Assembly: GCF_003410055.1 (NCBI RefSeq)
Contig: NZ_QUZK01000014.1
Span: forward strand, 124,001 to 188,000
Length of the DNA stretch: 64,000 bases
Direction of reading: 5' to 3'
Source: Wenzhouxiangella sediminis
GTDB lineage: Bacteria; Pseudomonadota; Gammaproteobacteria; Xanthomonadales; Wenzhouxiangellaceae
Both the position numbers and the translations under genes were made by a program. This document shows, one piece after another, positions 1 through 9,168 of the stretch. The notes under the pieces are model-generated. The model saw nothing but the letters and a program-made list of their open reading frames with translations, made no database searches and was not told the origin of the DNA. The number at the start of each line of letters is the position of its first letter. Positions within the stretch are counted from its first letter, which is position 1.

Positions 1-48
1 GTCACCGACCAGCGCGAAAAACTCAGGAAGCAGATCGATGAGCTCTGA
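1..48 (+). CDS. 3' end of an unknown upstream gene (partial)
   Basis: The first bases form an open frame that ends in TGA at 46-48 and encodes only the last 15 residues, a charged tail ending KLRKQIDEL. It overlaps the start of the next gene (ATG at 38) by 11 bp, as expected for a translationally coupled upstream gene. The product cannot be identified. Overlap geometry and codon pattern are the only support. Confidence 0.45.
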   Translation, partial: VTDQREKLRKQIDEL

Positions 49-646
49 GCACGACGGCACGGTTGCGCGTCTGGTTCGCCTGTTCCTCAAGGGCCTGGGC
101 ACGATCATTCCGATCGCGCTCACGCTGCTGATCGTCCTCTGGTTGGCCGGCATCGCCGAACGCGGAATCGGTTCGCTGATCAAGCTCGTCCTGCCGGAAG
201 ACTGGTACATCACCGGCATGGGCCTGGTCGGCGGCATACTGGTGGTGATGGCGATCGGCTTGCTCAGCCAGGTCTGGCTGTTCCGCAAGCTGATCGATCT
301 CGGCGAGGCCATCCTCGACCGCATGCCGGTCATCAAGTCCGTCTTCCGCGCCACCAAGGACTTCGTCGAGTATTTTTCGAGCGACGACGCTGAACGCTTC
401 AGCCAGGCGGTAATGGTGCGCCACCCGGACTTCAAGATCGGCATGATGGGTTTCATCACCCGCGAGGACTTTTCCAACCTGCCCTTCGGCGAGGAAGGCG
501 AGGTCGCCGTCTACCTGCCGCTGAGCTACCAGGTGGCGGGCTACACGATCTTTGTGCCGAAGGAATGGTGCGAGCCGGTGGACCTGCCCTTCGAGGACGC
601 GCTGCGCCTGATCCTGACGGCGGCGATGTCGCGGCGAGGAGGATAG
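38..646 (+). CDS. DUF502 family inner-membrane protein
   Basis: This 202-residue protein matches the DUF502 family: a short N-terminal stretch, a first membrane segment around residues 17-40, a second around 57-80, then a soluble domain of about 110 residues with a conserved GFIT motif and a VYLPLSYQVAGYT-like stretch near residues 150-165. No enzymatic role is established for the family. The start is ATG at 38, preceded by AGGAAG about 7 nt upstream. The overlap with the preceding frame suggests it is the last gene of an operon. It converges with prpC, and two hairpins lie between them. Family assignment is firm; function is unknown. Confidence 0.85.
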   Translation: MSSEHDGTVARLVRLFLKGLGTIIPIALTLLIVLWLAGIAERGIGSLIKLVLPEDWYITGMGLVGGILVVMAIGLLSQVWLFRKLIDLGEAILDRMPVIKSVFRATKDFVEYFSSDDAERFSQAVMVRHPDFKIGMMGFITREDFSNLPFGEEGEVAVYLPLSYQVAGYTIFVPKEWCEPVDLPFEDALRLILTAAMSRRGG

Positions 647-654
647 AGATAGGG

Positions 655-723
655 CAAATCCGAAACAAGAAGCACCAAATCCGAAAGCAGCTGCGAAAAC
701 TGGTGCTTCGAATTTCGAATTTG
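655..723. repeat. Imperfect inverted repeat, dispersed-repeat-like
   Basis: Arms of 23 nt at 655-677 and 701-723 pair with about four mismatches around a 23-nt loop. The sequence is AT-richer than the surrounding genes and is built from AATCCGAA/AATTCGAA words. Words of this type recur in intergenic repeats of several bacterial groups. The element sits between two convergent genes and may also act as a bidirectional terminator. A genome-wide copy count would decide whether it is dispersed. Confidence 0.5.
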
Positions 724-735
724 ACCGGGCAAAGA

Positions 736-752
736 GCCGGGCTGTGCCCGGC
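736..752. terminator. GC hairpin between convergent DUF502 gene and prpC
   Basis: A perfect 7-bp stem (GCCGGGC/GCCCGGC) with a 3-nt loop lies 9 bp beyond the prpC stop codon. There is no clear T-tract, so termination activity is inferred from position only. Confidence 0.35.
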
Positions 753-761
753 CCCGTTACC

Positions 762-1886
762 CTACTGGCGCTGGTCGATCGACGGCACCGACCGATCCTC
801 CGGACCGATGTAATCGGCACCCGGTCGGATGATGCGGTTGTTGGCGCGCTGCTCCATGATATGGGCGCACCAGCCGGTCACGCGCGACATCACGAAGATG
901 GGTGTGAACAAACTCGTCGGAATGCCCATGAAATGGTAGGCGGAAGCGTGGTAGAAGTCGGCGTTGGCGAACAGCTTCTTCTCGTCCCACATGGTCTTCT
1001 CGACGATTTCCGAGACCGGGAACAAGGTGTCGTCGCCGACGTCTTCGGCCAGCTTGCGCGACCACTCGCGGATGATGGCGTTACGCGGGTCCTTCTCGCG
1101 GTAGACGGCGTGACCGAAGCCCATGATCTTCTCTTTTTCCTCGAGCTTGCGCAGGACGTCCTCGCGCGCCTGTTCGGGCGAGTGGTATTTCTCGAGCATG
1201 GCCATCGCCATCTCGTTGGCGCCGCCGTGCAGCGGCCCCCGGAGCGAACCGATCGCGCCGGTCACGCAGCTGTGCATGTCCGACAGGGTCGAGGCGCACA
1301 CGCGCGCCGTGAAGGTCGAGGCGTTGAACTCGTGCTCGGCGTAGAGAATCAGCGACACGTCCATCACCCGTGCATGCAGTTCACTCGGCGCCTTGCCGTG
1401 CAGCAGGTGCAGGAAATGACCGCCGATGCTGTCATCGTCGGTTTCAACATCGATACGCTTGCCGTCGTGGCTGTAGCGATACCAGTAGGTGATCATCGAC
1501 GGGAAGGTCGCCAGCAGGCGATCGGCCATGTCCTGCTGATCGTCGAAGCTCTCTTCCGTCTCGAGGTTGCCCAGGAAGGAGCAACCGGTTCGCAGCACGT
1601 CCATCGGATGAGCGTTGGCCGGAATCCGCTCGAGCACTTCCTTTAGGGCATCGGGCAGCCCGCGCAGCGCCTTCAGTCGGCTGGTGTAGGCGTCGAGCTC
1701 GTCCTGATTGGGAAGATGGCCCTTGAGAATCAGGTGGGCGACTTCGTTGAACGAGGCCTTCTCGGCCAGCTCGTCGACGGCGTATCCGCGATAGCGCAGG
1801 CTGTTGCCGGACGCGCCGACAGTGCAGATCTCGGTCTGGCCGGCCGACTGGCCGCGCAGGCCGGCTCCGGGTTTCTTCTCGGTCAT
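762..1886 (-). CDS. prpC: 2-methylcitrate synthase / citrate synthase family
   Basis: A 374-residue type II citrate synthase fold enzyme. It would condense propionyl-CoA with oxaloacetate to 2-methylcitrate in the cytoplasmic methylcitrate cycle. Visible family motifs are HEFNAST near 185-191, GPLHGGANE with catalytic His220, GFGHAVY with catalytic His259 and ANADFYHA with catalytic Asp310. The length fits PrpC rather than the longer GltA. The start ATG overlaps the prpB stop (ATGA), so the two genes are translationally coupled. The neighbour prpB is the best evidence for 2-methylcitrate rather than citrate specificity. No prpD, acnD, prpF or prpR is present in the window. Confidence 0.93.
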   Translation of the reverse strand: MTEKKPGAGLRGQSAGQTEICTVGASGNSLRYRGYAVDELAEKASFNEVAHLILKGHLPNQDELDAYTSRLKALRGLPDALKEVLERIPANAHPMDVLRTGCSFLGNLETEESFDDQQDMADRLLATFPSMITYWYRYSHDGKRIDVETDDDSIGGHFLHLLHGKAPSELHARVMDVSLILYAEHEFNASTFTARVCASTLSDMHSCVTGAIGSLRGPLHGGANEMAMAMLEKYHSPEQAREDVLRKLEEKEKIMGFGHAVYREKDPRNAIIREWSRKLAEDVGDDTLFPVSEIVEKTMWDEKKLFANADFYHASAYHFMGIPTSLFTPIFVMSRVTGWCAHIMEQRANNRIIRPGADYIGPEDRSVPSIDQRQ

Positions 1887-2767
1887 GACGACTCCTTGCT
1901 GAACAACTGATCCAGTTTCTGCTCGAACTCGTGGTAGCCGAGCACTTCGTATAGTTCATCGCGCGTCTGCATGGCATCGACCACGTTCTTCTGGTGGCCG
2001 TCGCGACCGATCGCCTCGTAGACCATCAGTGCCGCCTTGCTCATGGCGCGGAATGCCGATAGCGGGTACAGCACAAGCCCGGCCCCGGCCTCGCGCAGCT
2101 CCTCGACGGAAAACAGCGGTGTCTTGCCGAACTCGGTGATGTTGGCCAATACCGGTACGTTCACCTGGCGGGCGAACTCGCCGAACTCCTCGAGCGTGTG
2201 CAACGCCTCGGCGAAGATCATGTCGGCGCCGCTCTCGACATAGAGATTGGCGCGATCCACGGCCGCCGCCATGCCCTCTCCGGCATAAGCGTCGGTCCGG
2301 GCCATGAACACGAACGAGTCGTCGCAGCGCGCGTCCACACCGGCCCGAACGCGGTCGGCCATTTCCTCGGGGCTGACCAGTGCCTTGTTGGGGCGGTGCC
2401 CGCAGCGCTTGGCCGCCACCTGGTCCTCGAGATGGATCGCGGCGACGCCGGCGCGTTCCATTTCACGGACGGTGCGCGCGATGTTGAACGCGCTGCCCCA
2501 GCCCGTATCGACGTCGACCAGAAGCGGCAGGTCGCTGATCGCGGTGATGCGACGCGCATCTTCGAGGACGTCGGCCAGCTGCGTGATACCGAGATCCGGC
2601 AGACCGTAGGAAGCATTGGCCACGCCGCCGCCCGACAGATAAATGGCCTGGTGACCGGCCTGCTCGGCCAGCAGCGCGGAATAGGCGTTGATCGTGCCGA
2701 CGACCTGCAGCGGCGGATTGTCGGCGACCAGCCTGCGAAAGCGGGCGCCTGGCGTTTGATCGCTCAT
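1883..2767 (-). CDS. prpB: 2-methylisocitrate lyase
   Basis: This 294-residue member of the isocitrate lyase/PEP mutase superfamily cleaves 2-methylisocitrate to pyruvate and succinate. Diagnostic features are YLSGGGVA near residue 43, the metal-binding VDVDTGWG with Asp85 and Asp87, and the signature KRCGH at 120-124 with catalytic Cys122. ATG at 2765-2767 is chosen as the start because the family begins with an S-x-G-x-R-F-like N-terminus. A longer in-frame reading would add 15 unlikely residues and run into the probable promoter. It is the first gene of a two-gene unit with prpC, overlapping it by 4 bp. Confidence 0.95.
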   Translation of the reverse strand: MSDQTPGARFRRLVADNPPLQVVGTINAYSALLAEQAGHQAIYLSGGGVANASYGLPDLGITQLADVLEDARRITAISDLPLLVDVDTGWGSAFNIARTVREMERAGVAAIHLEDQVAAKRCGHRPNKALVSPEEMADRVRAGVDARCDDSFVFMARTDAYAGEGMAAAVDRANLYVESGADMIFAEALHTLEEFGEFARQVNVPVLANITEFGKTPLFSVEELREAGAGLVLYPLSAFRAMSKAALMVYEAIGRDGHQKNVVDAMQTRDELYEVLGYHEFEQKLDQLFSKESS

Positions 2768-2802
2768 GCGAACTCGGGCTCCGGGATTGGGGACAGCCCG
2801 GC

Positions 2803-2811
2803 ATTTTATCA
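2803..2811 (-). promoter_or_regulatory. Candidate extended -10 promoter for prpBC
   Basis: Read on the minus strand, the site is TGATAAAAT, which fits the extended -10 form TGn plus TAAAAT. It lies about 36 bp upstream of the prpB ATG. No good -35 box is visible, as is normal for extended -10 promoters. Confidence 0.4.
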
Positions 2812-2860
2812 CGGGGGGCTCGCCGCTCCCGAACGCTCCGACGGCAATCGCCCGGGGCGG

Positions 2861-4384
2861 TCAAACGCGGTGCGCGCGCGATGTTTCGGCCGCCAGGACG
2901 GCCCGGTTGACCAGCTCGACGGCGTCGCTCCTGGCGATGAACGGCACGGTGACCTGCCCCTGCGGCAGCACCAGCCGGACCGAGGCCAGGTCGTGCCGCC
3001 TGAAGTAAGGCGTGCTGACCACGGCGGCCTGCTGCACCATGGCCAGCTCGAAAGCGTCACGCCGCAAGCCGAACAAGCCCTGCTGGATCCAGCACACGCC
3101 ATCGACCACCTGCCAGCCCCAGCAGCGCCAGCTGCGATGAACGAGCCAGAGAACGACCAGCAGGATCACCAGCACGCCGCCCATGAGCAAACGCGTTTCG
3201 GACAGGTACCACCAGGCCAGCGCCGTCAAGAGCAGTACCGGCGCGCTGATCCGCGACCACAACAGCGTCCGGAAACGGCGACTGATCGGGCGCATTGACT
3301 CCGGCACGGAGAACCCCGGCATGAGGCGGCCGATCAGATGCAGGTCCCCGCGTCGCATGCCGGGGATCAGGAAGTGCTTCCCCGATGGATCGACCTCGAA
3401 CTCCTTGCTGCTCGCCTGCTTGCCGATCAGGTACCACTGGCCGATCAGCCGGCCCAGCGCCGTCTGGTAGAGCGTCAGGCCGGTGAGTTTTCGGCGGCGG
3501 ATATTCTGCTCGCGCCGGTCGAGCAAGCCGCCGATGGACAGGAATCGATCACCCAGATCGCGAAGGATGAAATCGTGGAAGCGCACGAAAGACAGCACGC
3601 CCGACAGGACGAACAACGAAATGACGAGCAAGAGAATCAGCCCCGCCGCGCCGGTCCAGCCGAATTCGAGAATTCGCTGCACCAGGGCGCTCACGCCGAT
3701 CGAGCCGATCCACTGCTCGATGCGCTCCCACATTGTGCCGAAGAGCCAGGCAGCGACGCCGGCGATCAGCCAGACCTGGTTGCTGACCAGGCCGTGGGCG
3801 AACAGCCGCAGGTTGCCGGGGGCGTGAATCAGGGTCGCGTCCGACGCCTCGGTTTGGACTTCGGCCGGCGCTGCTTCCGGATCGACGTCGTACTCGGCCT
3901 CACGACCCGCTGCGCCGCCGGCGCGGGCGATATGGTCGCGCAGGGCCAGCGCCAGCTCCTGGCTGACGCCCGGCAACGACACCTCCGTCGATTCCGCCCC
4001 GGGCGTCTCCAGCGTGAACCGCACCAGCCCGAAGGGCCTGAAGTAGAACGGCTGGCTCAGACCCACGTTCTGGACCCGTGCGAAGCGGATGCGCAGGTCC
4101 TTGTTTTCGATGATTCCCCGACGCAGGCGAATGGCATCGCCTTCGATGCGGAAACGGAAACGGCGGTGATAGATCGCCGCAACCAGGATCCCGACGAGCA
4201 GTGCGAGCAGGCCGCCGAGCACGAACTCGCGCAGCCCCAGGCGATCGAGAAAGGCAAACCCGGCGCCCGCACCGGCAAACGCGTAGAGATTCTCGCGAAC
4301 GAACTTCGCGCCACCGTTGATGACCAGGAACAATAGCGCCATCGGCGCCAGGCGCTGCCAGGTATTGAGATCAATCGGCGTCAC
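2861..4384 (-). CDS. bPH2-domain membrane protein, YdbT-like
   Basis: A 507-residue membrane protein with several bacterial pleckstrin-like (bPH2/DUF304) domains, the arrangement of YdbT-type proteins. Hydrophobic pairs near residues 10-60, 190-260 and 365-410 alternate with soluble segments carrying the family pattern of an RRGxI strand followed by IRFARVQNV-like sequence. Its job is not well defined; partners of this type are linked to envelope stress and peptide resistance. The start is taken as GTG at 4382-4384 because a GAAGG ribosome site lies about 8 nt upstream. The gene overlaps the YdbS-like gene by 14 bp. Longer in-frame starts would sit deep inside that gene. Confidence 0.82.
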   Translation of the reverse strand: MTPIDLNTWQRLAPMALLFLVINGGAKFVRENLYAFAGAGAGFAFLDRLGLREFVLGGLLALLVGILVAAIYHRRFRFRIEGDAIRLRRGIIENKDLRIRFARVQNVGLSQPFYFRPFGLVRFTLETPGAESTEVSLPGVSQELALALRDHIARAGGAAGREAEYDVDPEAAPAEVQTEASDATLIHAPGNLRLFAHGLVSNQVWLIAGVAAWLFGTMWERIEQWIGSIGVSALVQRILEFGWTGAAGLILLLVISLFVLSGVLSFVRFHDFILRDLGDRFLSIGGLLDRREQNIRRRKLTGLTLYQTALGRLIGQWYLIGKQASSKEFEVDPSGKHFLIPGMRRGDLHLIGRLMPGFSVPESMRPISRRFRTLLWSRISAPVLLLTALAWWYLSETRLLMGGVLVILLVVLWLVHRSWRCWGWQVVDGVCWIQQGLFGLRRDAFELAMVQQAAVVSTPYFRRHDLASVRLVLPQGQVTVPFIARSDAVELVNRAVLAAETSRAHRV

Positions 4385-4943
4385 GAACCGGCCCTTCGAC
4401 GTCGCCGTCTTCCTCGTGATCGGCAGACTCGGCAATCTGTTCGAGCAGGTACTGGCGCACCCGCCGCGCATCGCCTCGATCGAGACCCTTTACGGTCAGG
4501 TCGGCGGTCATGCCCCCGGCGGTAAAGCACTTGACCCGCATCAGCCCCAGATAGCGCTCCAGCGGTCCGTGAAGCGCTTCGACGTGCTGAATGCGCGCAA
4601 ACGGCACGATCACCGTCTTGCGCCAGACCACGCCGTAGCGATAGATCAGATCATGCTCGCGCAGGGCCCAGGCGCGGGTGCGGGCATCCAGCCTTGCGTA
4701 GACGGCGCCGGCAACGGCCACGGCAAGCGGTGGCAGCGGCAGCCACCACAGGCCGTCCAGCGGCACGAACGGCAGCATGGGAACAACCAGCGCAGCAACT
4801 GCGAGAATCAGCCAGAAGGCGGTCTGCGTGATCAGCGCCCAGGGCAGGTAGGCATCGGCCACGGACGTGAGCTGCACGCGCTGAAAATCCGGCAGGCTCG
4901 AAGCCTCGACCTGATCGTTGCTGAAGATCTCTCCCTGCTCCAT
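4371..4943 (-). CDS. bPH2-domain membrane protein, YdbS-like
   Basis: A 190-residue protein with a cytoplasmic N-terminus, two adjacent membrane helices around residues 37-80 and one bPH2 domain containing the family stretch YGVVWRKTVIVPFARIQHVE. It is the usual partner of the longer YdbT-like protein encoded immediately downstream with overlapping ends. The start is uncertain: ATG at 4941-4943 has AAGGAG directly abutting it, which is too close for ideal spacing, while a TTG at 5001-5003 would add 20 unconserved-looking residues. Function is unknown beyond the family association. Confidence 0.8.
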   Translation of the reverse strand: MEQGEIFSNDQVEASSLPDFQRVQLTSVADAYLPWALITQTAFWLILAVAALVVPMLPFVPLDGLWWLPLPPLAVAVAGAVYARLDARTRAWALREHDLIYRYGVVWRKTVIVPFARIQHVEALHGPLERYLGLMRVKCFTAGGMTADLTVKGLDRGDARRVRQYLLEQIAESADHEEDGDVEGPVRDAD

Positions 4944-5028
4944 CTCCTTGACGGTCCCTGTATGCGAAAGTCGATCAGTGTCGCGCAAACCCGACGCCGG
5001 CAATAGTGTCTTTTGTCATGTGTCGCGC

Positions 5029-6099
5029 TCAGCGAGCGCGAGCGATCGTGCGCCGGCAGCGCCAGAGCAGGTAGTTCACCGCCAGCCAGAAATGCTTGAA
5101 AGCCCTGTTGCTGGTCTGGCGGTAGTGGTAACGGTAGTAGATCTGCTGCGCGATCACGGCCAGGCGGAACAGACCATAGACTTCGTAGAAGGCCCAGTTC
5201 TCGGGCTGTAAGCCGGTGCGCTCGCAGTAATAGTCGACCACTTCACGCCGCGTCATCATGCCCGGCAGGTGCGTGGGCTGGCGGCGGAAACCACGAAAGT
5301 AGAAATCGTCATCGGCCTGGACCCAGTAGGCCAGTGAGTTGCCCAGATCCATCAGCGGATCGCCCAGCGTGGCCAGCTCCCAGTCGAGCACGCCGATGAT
5401 GCGCATCGGATCGTCGGCATCCAGCACGAGGTTGTCGAAGCGGTAGTCACCGTGGATCACGCGAATGGCCACTTCGTCGGGGATGTTGTTGGCCAGCCAG
5501 TCCATCACGTAACGCCCGGAGCCGACGTTCCATGTCTTCGCCTTCCGGAACCGCCCCGACCAGCCCTCGATCTGGCGGCGATTGTAGCCAGCTCCCTTGG
5601 CCAGGTCCTTCAACCCGGCGGCCTCGATGTCGACCGAATGCAGCTCGATCAGTCGATCGATCGCGCTGCGGCACAGGCTGCGCACCTGCTCTTCGGAAAG
5701 CGCCAGACCACTCGGCAGGTTGCGCCGCAGGATGATTCCTTCGATGCGCTGCATGACGTAGAAGTCGCAGCCCATCACGTCTTGATCGGTGCACAGCGCC
5801 ACCATGTCCGGGACGTAGGGAAACACCGACTCGAGCGCAGCCTGGATATCGTGCTCGCGCACCATGTTGTGCGCCGATTTCGCCTTGGTGCCCGGCGGCG
5901 GCCGGCGCAGGATCAGATCGCGATCCGGGTAGCGCAGCAGGTAGGTCAGGTTCGATGCCCCCTTCGAGAACTGGCTGACTTCCGGCCGCCCTTCCAGCCC
6001 CTCGACCCGCGCCTTGAGCCAGGCGTCGACGGCGTCGACGTCGAAGCGGTCCTCGTCGCGCAAGGCTTTCGGCCGGTCGATCAAATCCCTGTCCGGCAT
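5029..6099 (-). CDS. Phosphotransferase family protein (ACAD10/11 N-domain/LvaA-like)
   Basis: A 356-residue aminoglycoside-phosphotransferase-fold kinase. It shows an N-terminal ATP lobe with LILRRPPPG near residues 62-70, the catalytic loop HGDYRFDN (Asp218, Asn223) and the metal-binding VLDWELATLGDP (Asp239). This subfamily includes the kinase half of ACAD10/ACAD11 and bacterial LvaA, which phosphorylate 4-hydroxyacyl-CoA, so a CoA-ester hydroxyl is a likelier substrate than an antibiotic. The start is ATG at 6097-6099 with GGGGAG 4 nt upstream. TATCAT at 6124-6129 on the minus strand is a possible -10. An acyl-CoA dehydrogenase of the matching type lies 6.5 kb away rather than adjacent. 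Confidence 0.85.
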   Translation of the reverse strand: MPDRDLIDRPKALRDEDRFDVDAVDAWLKARVEGLEGRPEVSQFSKGASNLTYLLRYPDRDLILRRPPPGTKAKSAHNMVREHDIQAALESVFPYVPDMVALCTDQDVMGCDFYVMQRIEGIILRRNLPSGLALSEEQVRSLCRSAIDRLIELHSVDIEAAGLKDLAKGAGYNRRQIEGWSGRFRKAKTWNVGSGRYVMDWLANNIPDEVAIRVIHGDYRFDNLVLDADDPMRIIGVLDWELATLGDPLMDLGNSLAYWVQADDDFYFRGFRRQPTHLPGMMTRREVVDYYCERTGLQPENWAFYEVYGLFRLAVIAQQIYYRYHYRQTSNRAFKHFWLAVNYLLWRCRRTIARAR

Positions 6100-6228
6100 G
6101 GTGCTCCCCGAAACGAAAACTTCATGATACACGGTCGAATCGCAGCCACCGTTCCCGGTAGCGCCGTCCGTGTCCTGTGAATTCTCCCGACTGCGTAACC
6201 CCCCACAGGCATCCGAAGAGACCACAGA

Positions 6229-8535
6229 ATGAATCCAACGATCAAGCTTCCCATGTTCCGGGCCGCCATGCTGCTCGGCCTGATCTGTGCTGCCGGCGCG
6301 GCAACGGCGCAGACTACGCTGTTCATCAACAGCGTGGGCGACGATCCCGCCCTCGACCCCGAAACCGGCACCTGTTCCACCGGCGACGTCATCGTCGACC
6401 CACCACCGTTCATTTTCGAATGCACGCTGCGCGCCGCGATCGAAACCGCCAATGAAATCGACGGGCCTGTCGTCATCGAGGTCTCCAGTGCAATCGAACT
6501 GACGATCGGCGACGTCTCCTGGATCGAGATCAATTCCGCGCTCCCCTACATCACCAATCAGGTCACCATCGCCGGCGATACGCACCCGGAACACGACGAC
6601 GACAGCCGGACCCATCTCGCGCTACGCGGCCCCGACTCGGGCAGCTTCAGCGGACTGCGGTTCGGCTCGGGTGCCAGCGGATCGGTGGTGAGAAACGTCG
6701 GCATCTCGAGATTCGGCAACAGCGGCATCCTGATATCGGGAGGCGAAAACTACGTCATCGAGAACAATATCCTCGGGGGATTCTGGGGCGGAACGGCCTG
6801 GAACTCCTCCGGCAACGGCGGCCAGGGGCTCGATATCAGCAATGCCAGCGGCAGCCAGATCCGGGACAACGTGATCCACGCCAATGACGCCAACGGCGTG
6901 CGGATCCGCAACGGATCCGCCAACAACCTGCTGCAGGGCAACGTCATCGGATTACGAAGACCCGATATCATTCTCGAACCCTTCGCGCCGATCTCGGGCA
7001 ACGCGGGGCACGGCGTACATATCACCGCCAGCGCCGGGGCCGGAAACGCCATCGGGTTCCTCGATGGCAACACAATCTCGAACAACGACGGCTCGGGCCT
7101 CCTGATCGAGGCCGACGGGCAAGTTGTATTGGGCAACGCGATCGGCATACCGCACGATGGTCAGGCCGACATCGATTATCCGCCCCAGGACTACGGCAAC
7201 GGGGAGCACGGCATCGATGTTACGGGCTCGGACAATCAGATCGGCACGTCCGGGGCGGGCCGCAACACGATTGGCCATTCCCAGGCTTCCGGTATCGTCA
7301 TCGGCAACAACGCTGGCATCGCGGCCGACAACAACGAGATTGCCTGGAACTACGTCGGCACCAATGCCGAAGGAGACGACCTCGGCATGCAAATCGGCAT
7401 CGTCGTGTACAGCGGCGCAGGCAATGTGCTGGCCAACAACGTGGTCTCCCACAACTTCGAAGGAATGGGCACGCAAAGCGAGGGCGGGGTCTTCATTCGG
7501 GGCAATACGGTGACGCAGAATACGGGCAACGGCGTGATCTTCGTCGGCCCGGGACAGCTCGGCTCGCTCGACGAGAACGACGCCAACATCATCGGAAACA
7601 ACGCGGTCGGCGTCCTGGTCGATGCGTACACTTCGGCCAATCCGACCGCGCTGGTCGCGATCCGCAACAACTACATCGGCACCGATGCCAGCGGGACATC
7701 AATGGGCAACGACATCGGCATCGCGGTCGGATCGAATTTGAATCGCGTGTGGATCGGGCAATCCGACAATACCGGCAACACAATCGTCAACAGCACCATC
7801 ACGGGCATCCTGCTCGACGGCGCGGAGGAAACGCTCGTGCTGGGCAATCACATCGGCGTCCACCCCGACGGCACGCCGATGGGCAACGCGATGGCCGTGC
7901 GGCTGCAAGTCGGGTCGGTCGACAACCAGATCGGCTACGCTCCCAACGACATCATCGATTCGGGAACCTGGAGCCCGGGGACCGATAGCGGCAACGTCAT
8001 CGCCCATAACGGCGCCGGTATCTCCTTCGAGTTGGGATCCAACGGCGGCGCCATCGGCAACGTGATACGTGGCAACCGGATCCACAGCAACGGAACGGCG
8101 ACGACGCCGGGAATCGACCTGGGCATGACCGCGCTCGACGTGGGCGGGAGCGGTACGGGCCCGAACACCCTGCTCAACTATCCCGACTTCGACGCCAATG
8201 CCACCAGCTGGGACGCGGGAACGGGGCAACTCGACTATCGCTATCGGGTCCAGACGGTACCGGCCAACGCCGATTACCCGATGACAATCGACTTCTACCT
8301 GACCGACGGGAACAGTCCACAGGGTCGGACCTACATAGGCTCCGAGACCTATCCCGAGTCGGCCTCATTCGAATTCCGCACCGGCTCGCTGTCGCTCACG
8401 CAACCGGTCAACGCATCGACTTACCTGGTCGCCACCGCGACGGACGCCTCCGGCAACACCAGCCAGTTCACGCACCAGCCCTTCCCGCTGATCGTCTCCG
8501 ACGCACTCTTCTCGGACCGCTTCGAGGGACCGTGA
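6229..8535 (+). CDS. Secreted CSLREA-domain / right-handed beta-helix protein with FSDRFE ending
   Basis: This 768-residue exported protein has a signal peptide (about residues 1-28, ending ATAQT) and a CSLREA-type N-terminal segment ending in ECTLRAAIETAN near 65-76. Long runs of N-G/N-N turns and GN.I.GN repeats from about 140 to 650 are typical of right-handed parallel beta-helix (NosD/pectate-lyase-like) proteins. A C-terminal Ig-like part follows, and the protein ends VSDALFSDRFEGP. Such proteins are usually cell-surface or secreted adhesin-like or carbohydrate-associated proteins; no catalytic motif is visible. It is followed by a strong hairpin, so it is probably monocistronic. The last residues resemble those of several other secreted proteins in the window. 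Confidence 0.85.
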   Translation: MNPTIKLPMFRAAMLLGLICAAGAATAQTTLFINSVGDDPALDPETGTCSTGDVIVDPPPFIFECTLRAAIETANEIDGPVVIEVSSAIELTIGDVSWIEINSALPYITNQVTIAGDTHPEHDDDSRTHLALRGPDSGSFSGLRFGSGASGSVVRNVGISRFGNSGILISGGENYVIENNILGGFWGGTAWNSSGNGGQGLDISNASGSQIRDNVIHANDANGVRIRNGSANNLLQGNVIGLRRPDIILEPFAPISGNAGHGVHITASAGAGNAIGFLDGNTISNNDGSGLLIEADGQVVLGNAIGIPHDGQADIDYPPQDYGNGEHGIDVTGSDNQIGTSGAGRNTIGHSQASGIVIGNNAGIAADNNEIAWNYVGTNAEGDDLGMQIGIVVYSGAGNVLANNVVSHNFEGMGTQSEGGVFIRGNTVTQNTGNGVIFVGPGQLGSLDENDANIIGNNAVGVLVDAYTSANPTALVAIRNNYIGTDASGTSMGNDIGIAVGSNLNRVWIGQSDNTGNTIVNSTITGILLDGAEETLVLGNHIGVHPDGTPMGNAMAVRLQVGSVDNQIGYAPNDIIDSGTWSPGTDSGNVIAHNGAGISFELGSNGGAIGNVIRGNRIHSNGTATTPGIDLGMTALDVGGSGTGPNTLLNYPDFDANATSWDAGTGQLDYRYRVQTVPANADYPMTIDFYLTDGNSPQGRTYIGSETYPESASFEFRTGSLSLTQPVNASTYLVATATDASGNTSQFTHQPFPLIVSDALFSDRFEGP

Positions 8536-8555
8536 ACTCAACGAGGACAGCCAGA

Positions 8556-8590
8556 CCGCCACCCGATCGCGACGGCCGATCGGGTGGCGG
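8556..8590 (+). terminator. 14-bp perfect hairpin after the CSLREA gene
   Basis: A perfect 14-bp stem (8556-8569 with 8577-8590) and 7-nt loop starts 20 bp after the stop codon. The T-tract is missing, so it could be an attenuating or RNA-stabilising hairpin rather than a classical intrinsic terminator. Confidence 0.6.
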
Positions 8591-8667
8591 CATTCGACAA
8601 CCCTGTCCTCCCATGCAGCCCGATCGCGTAGCCGATCTCGAGACCTTCATCACTCCACGAACGGGAA

Positions 8668-9162
8668 ATGACCATGCGCAGGCCAATCACACTCCTCACA
8701 CTCGCCTTGCCCTTGGCGCTGGCCGCCTGTTCGGCCGACGCACCTGACACGGCTTCATCACTAGCCGCTCCGGATTCACCGGCCCCCTCCGGGACTGCAG
8801 CGGGTTTCACCCTGCCCGACGACTTTCCGGAACAGATCCCCCTGCCCGAGACCTACCTGATCGTACGCAACAGTACGGGCACAAGCGAGCTGTCGGGGCG
8901 CGAGATCGCACTCAATGTCGCGCTGCCGGGCACCATCGAGGAATGGAAACGAACCTACGACGCGGCGCTGCGCGAGGGTTTCGAGGCCGTCGAGTTCGAC
9001 GAGAACATCAGCGGCCTGCGCTGGCGGTTTCGCGGTCGGGGATTCGAGTACGCGATTCTGTACCTCAACGACAACCAGGGCTACCTCGATCGCGGTTCGA
9101 CCGACTCGACCCATCTGCCGGTCATGCTCTCGCTGCAATTGACCGAACGTCGCAGCCGATAG
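8668..9162 (+). CDS. Small predicted lipoprotein of unknown function
   Basis: A 164-residue protein with an N-terminal basic-hydrophobic signal and the lipobox LAAC near residue 21, so it is probably lipidated and envelope-anchored. A low-complexity Ala/Ser/Pro linker follows, then a compact domain of about 115 residues with PDDFPEQIPLPETY near 50-63 and an alpha/beta pattern. It may begin at the second ATG (8674), only two codons later. I do not recognise the family. It ends 6 bp before the end of the convergent ECF sigma gene. Confidence 0.7.
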   Translation: MTMRRPITLLTLALPLALAACSADAPDTASSLAAPDSPAPSGTAAGFTLPDDFPEQIPLPETYLIVRNSTGTSELSGREIALNVALPGTIEEWKRTYDAALREGFEAVEFDENISGLRWRFRGRGFEYAILYLNDNQGYLDRGSTDSTHLPVMLSLQLTERRSR

Positions 9163-9168
9163 CGGTGT

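Noticed and set aside
5029-6099. Aminoglycoside resistance kinase
   Set aside because: The sequence fits the acyl-CoA-linked APH subfamily (RRPPPG, HGDYRFDN, VLDWELATLGDP), not resistance enzymes.
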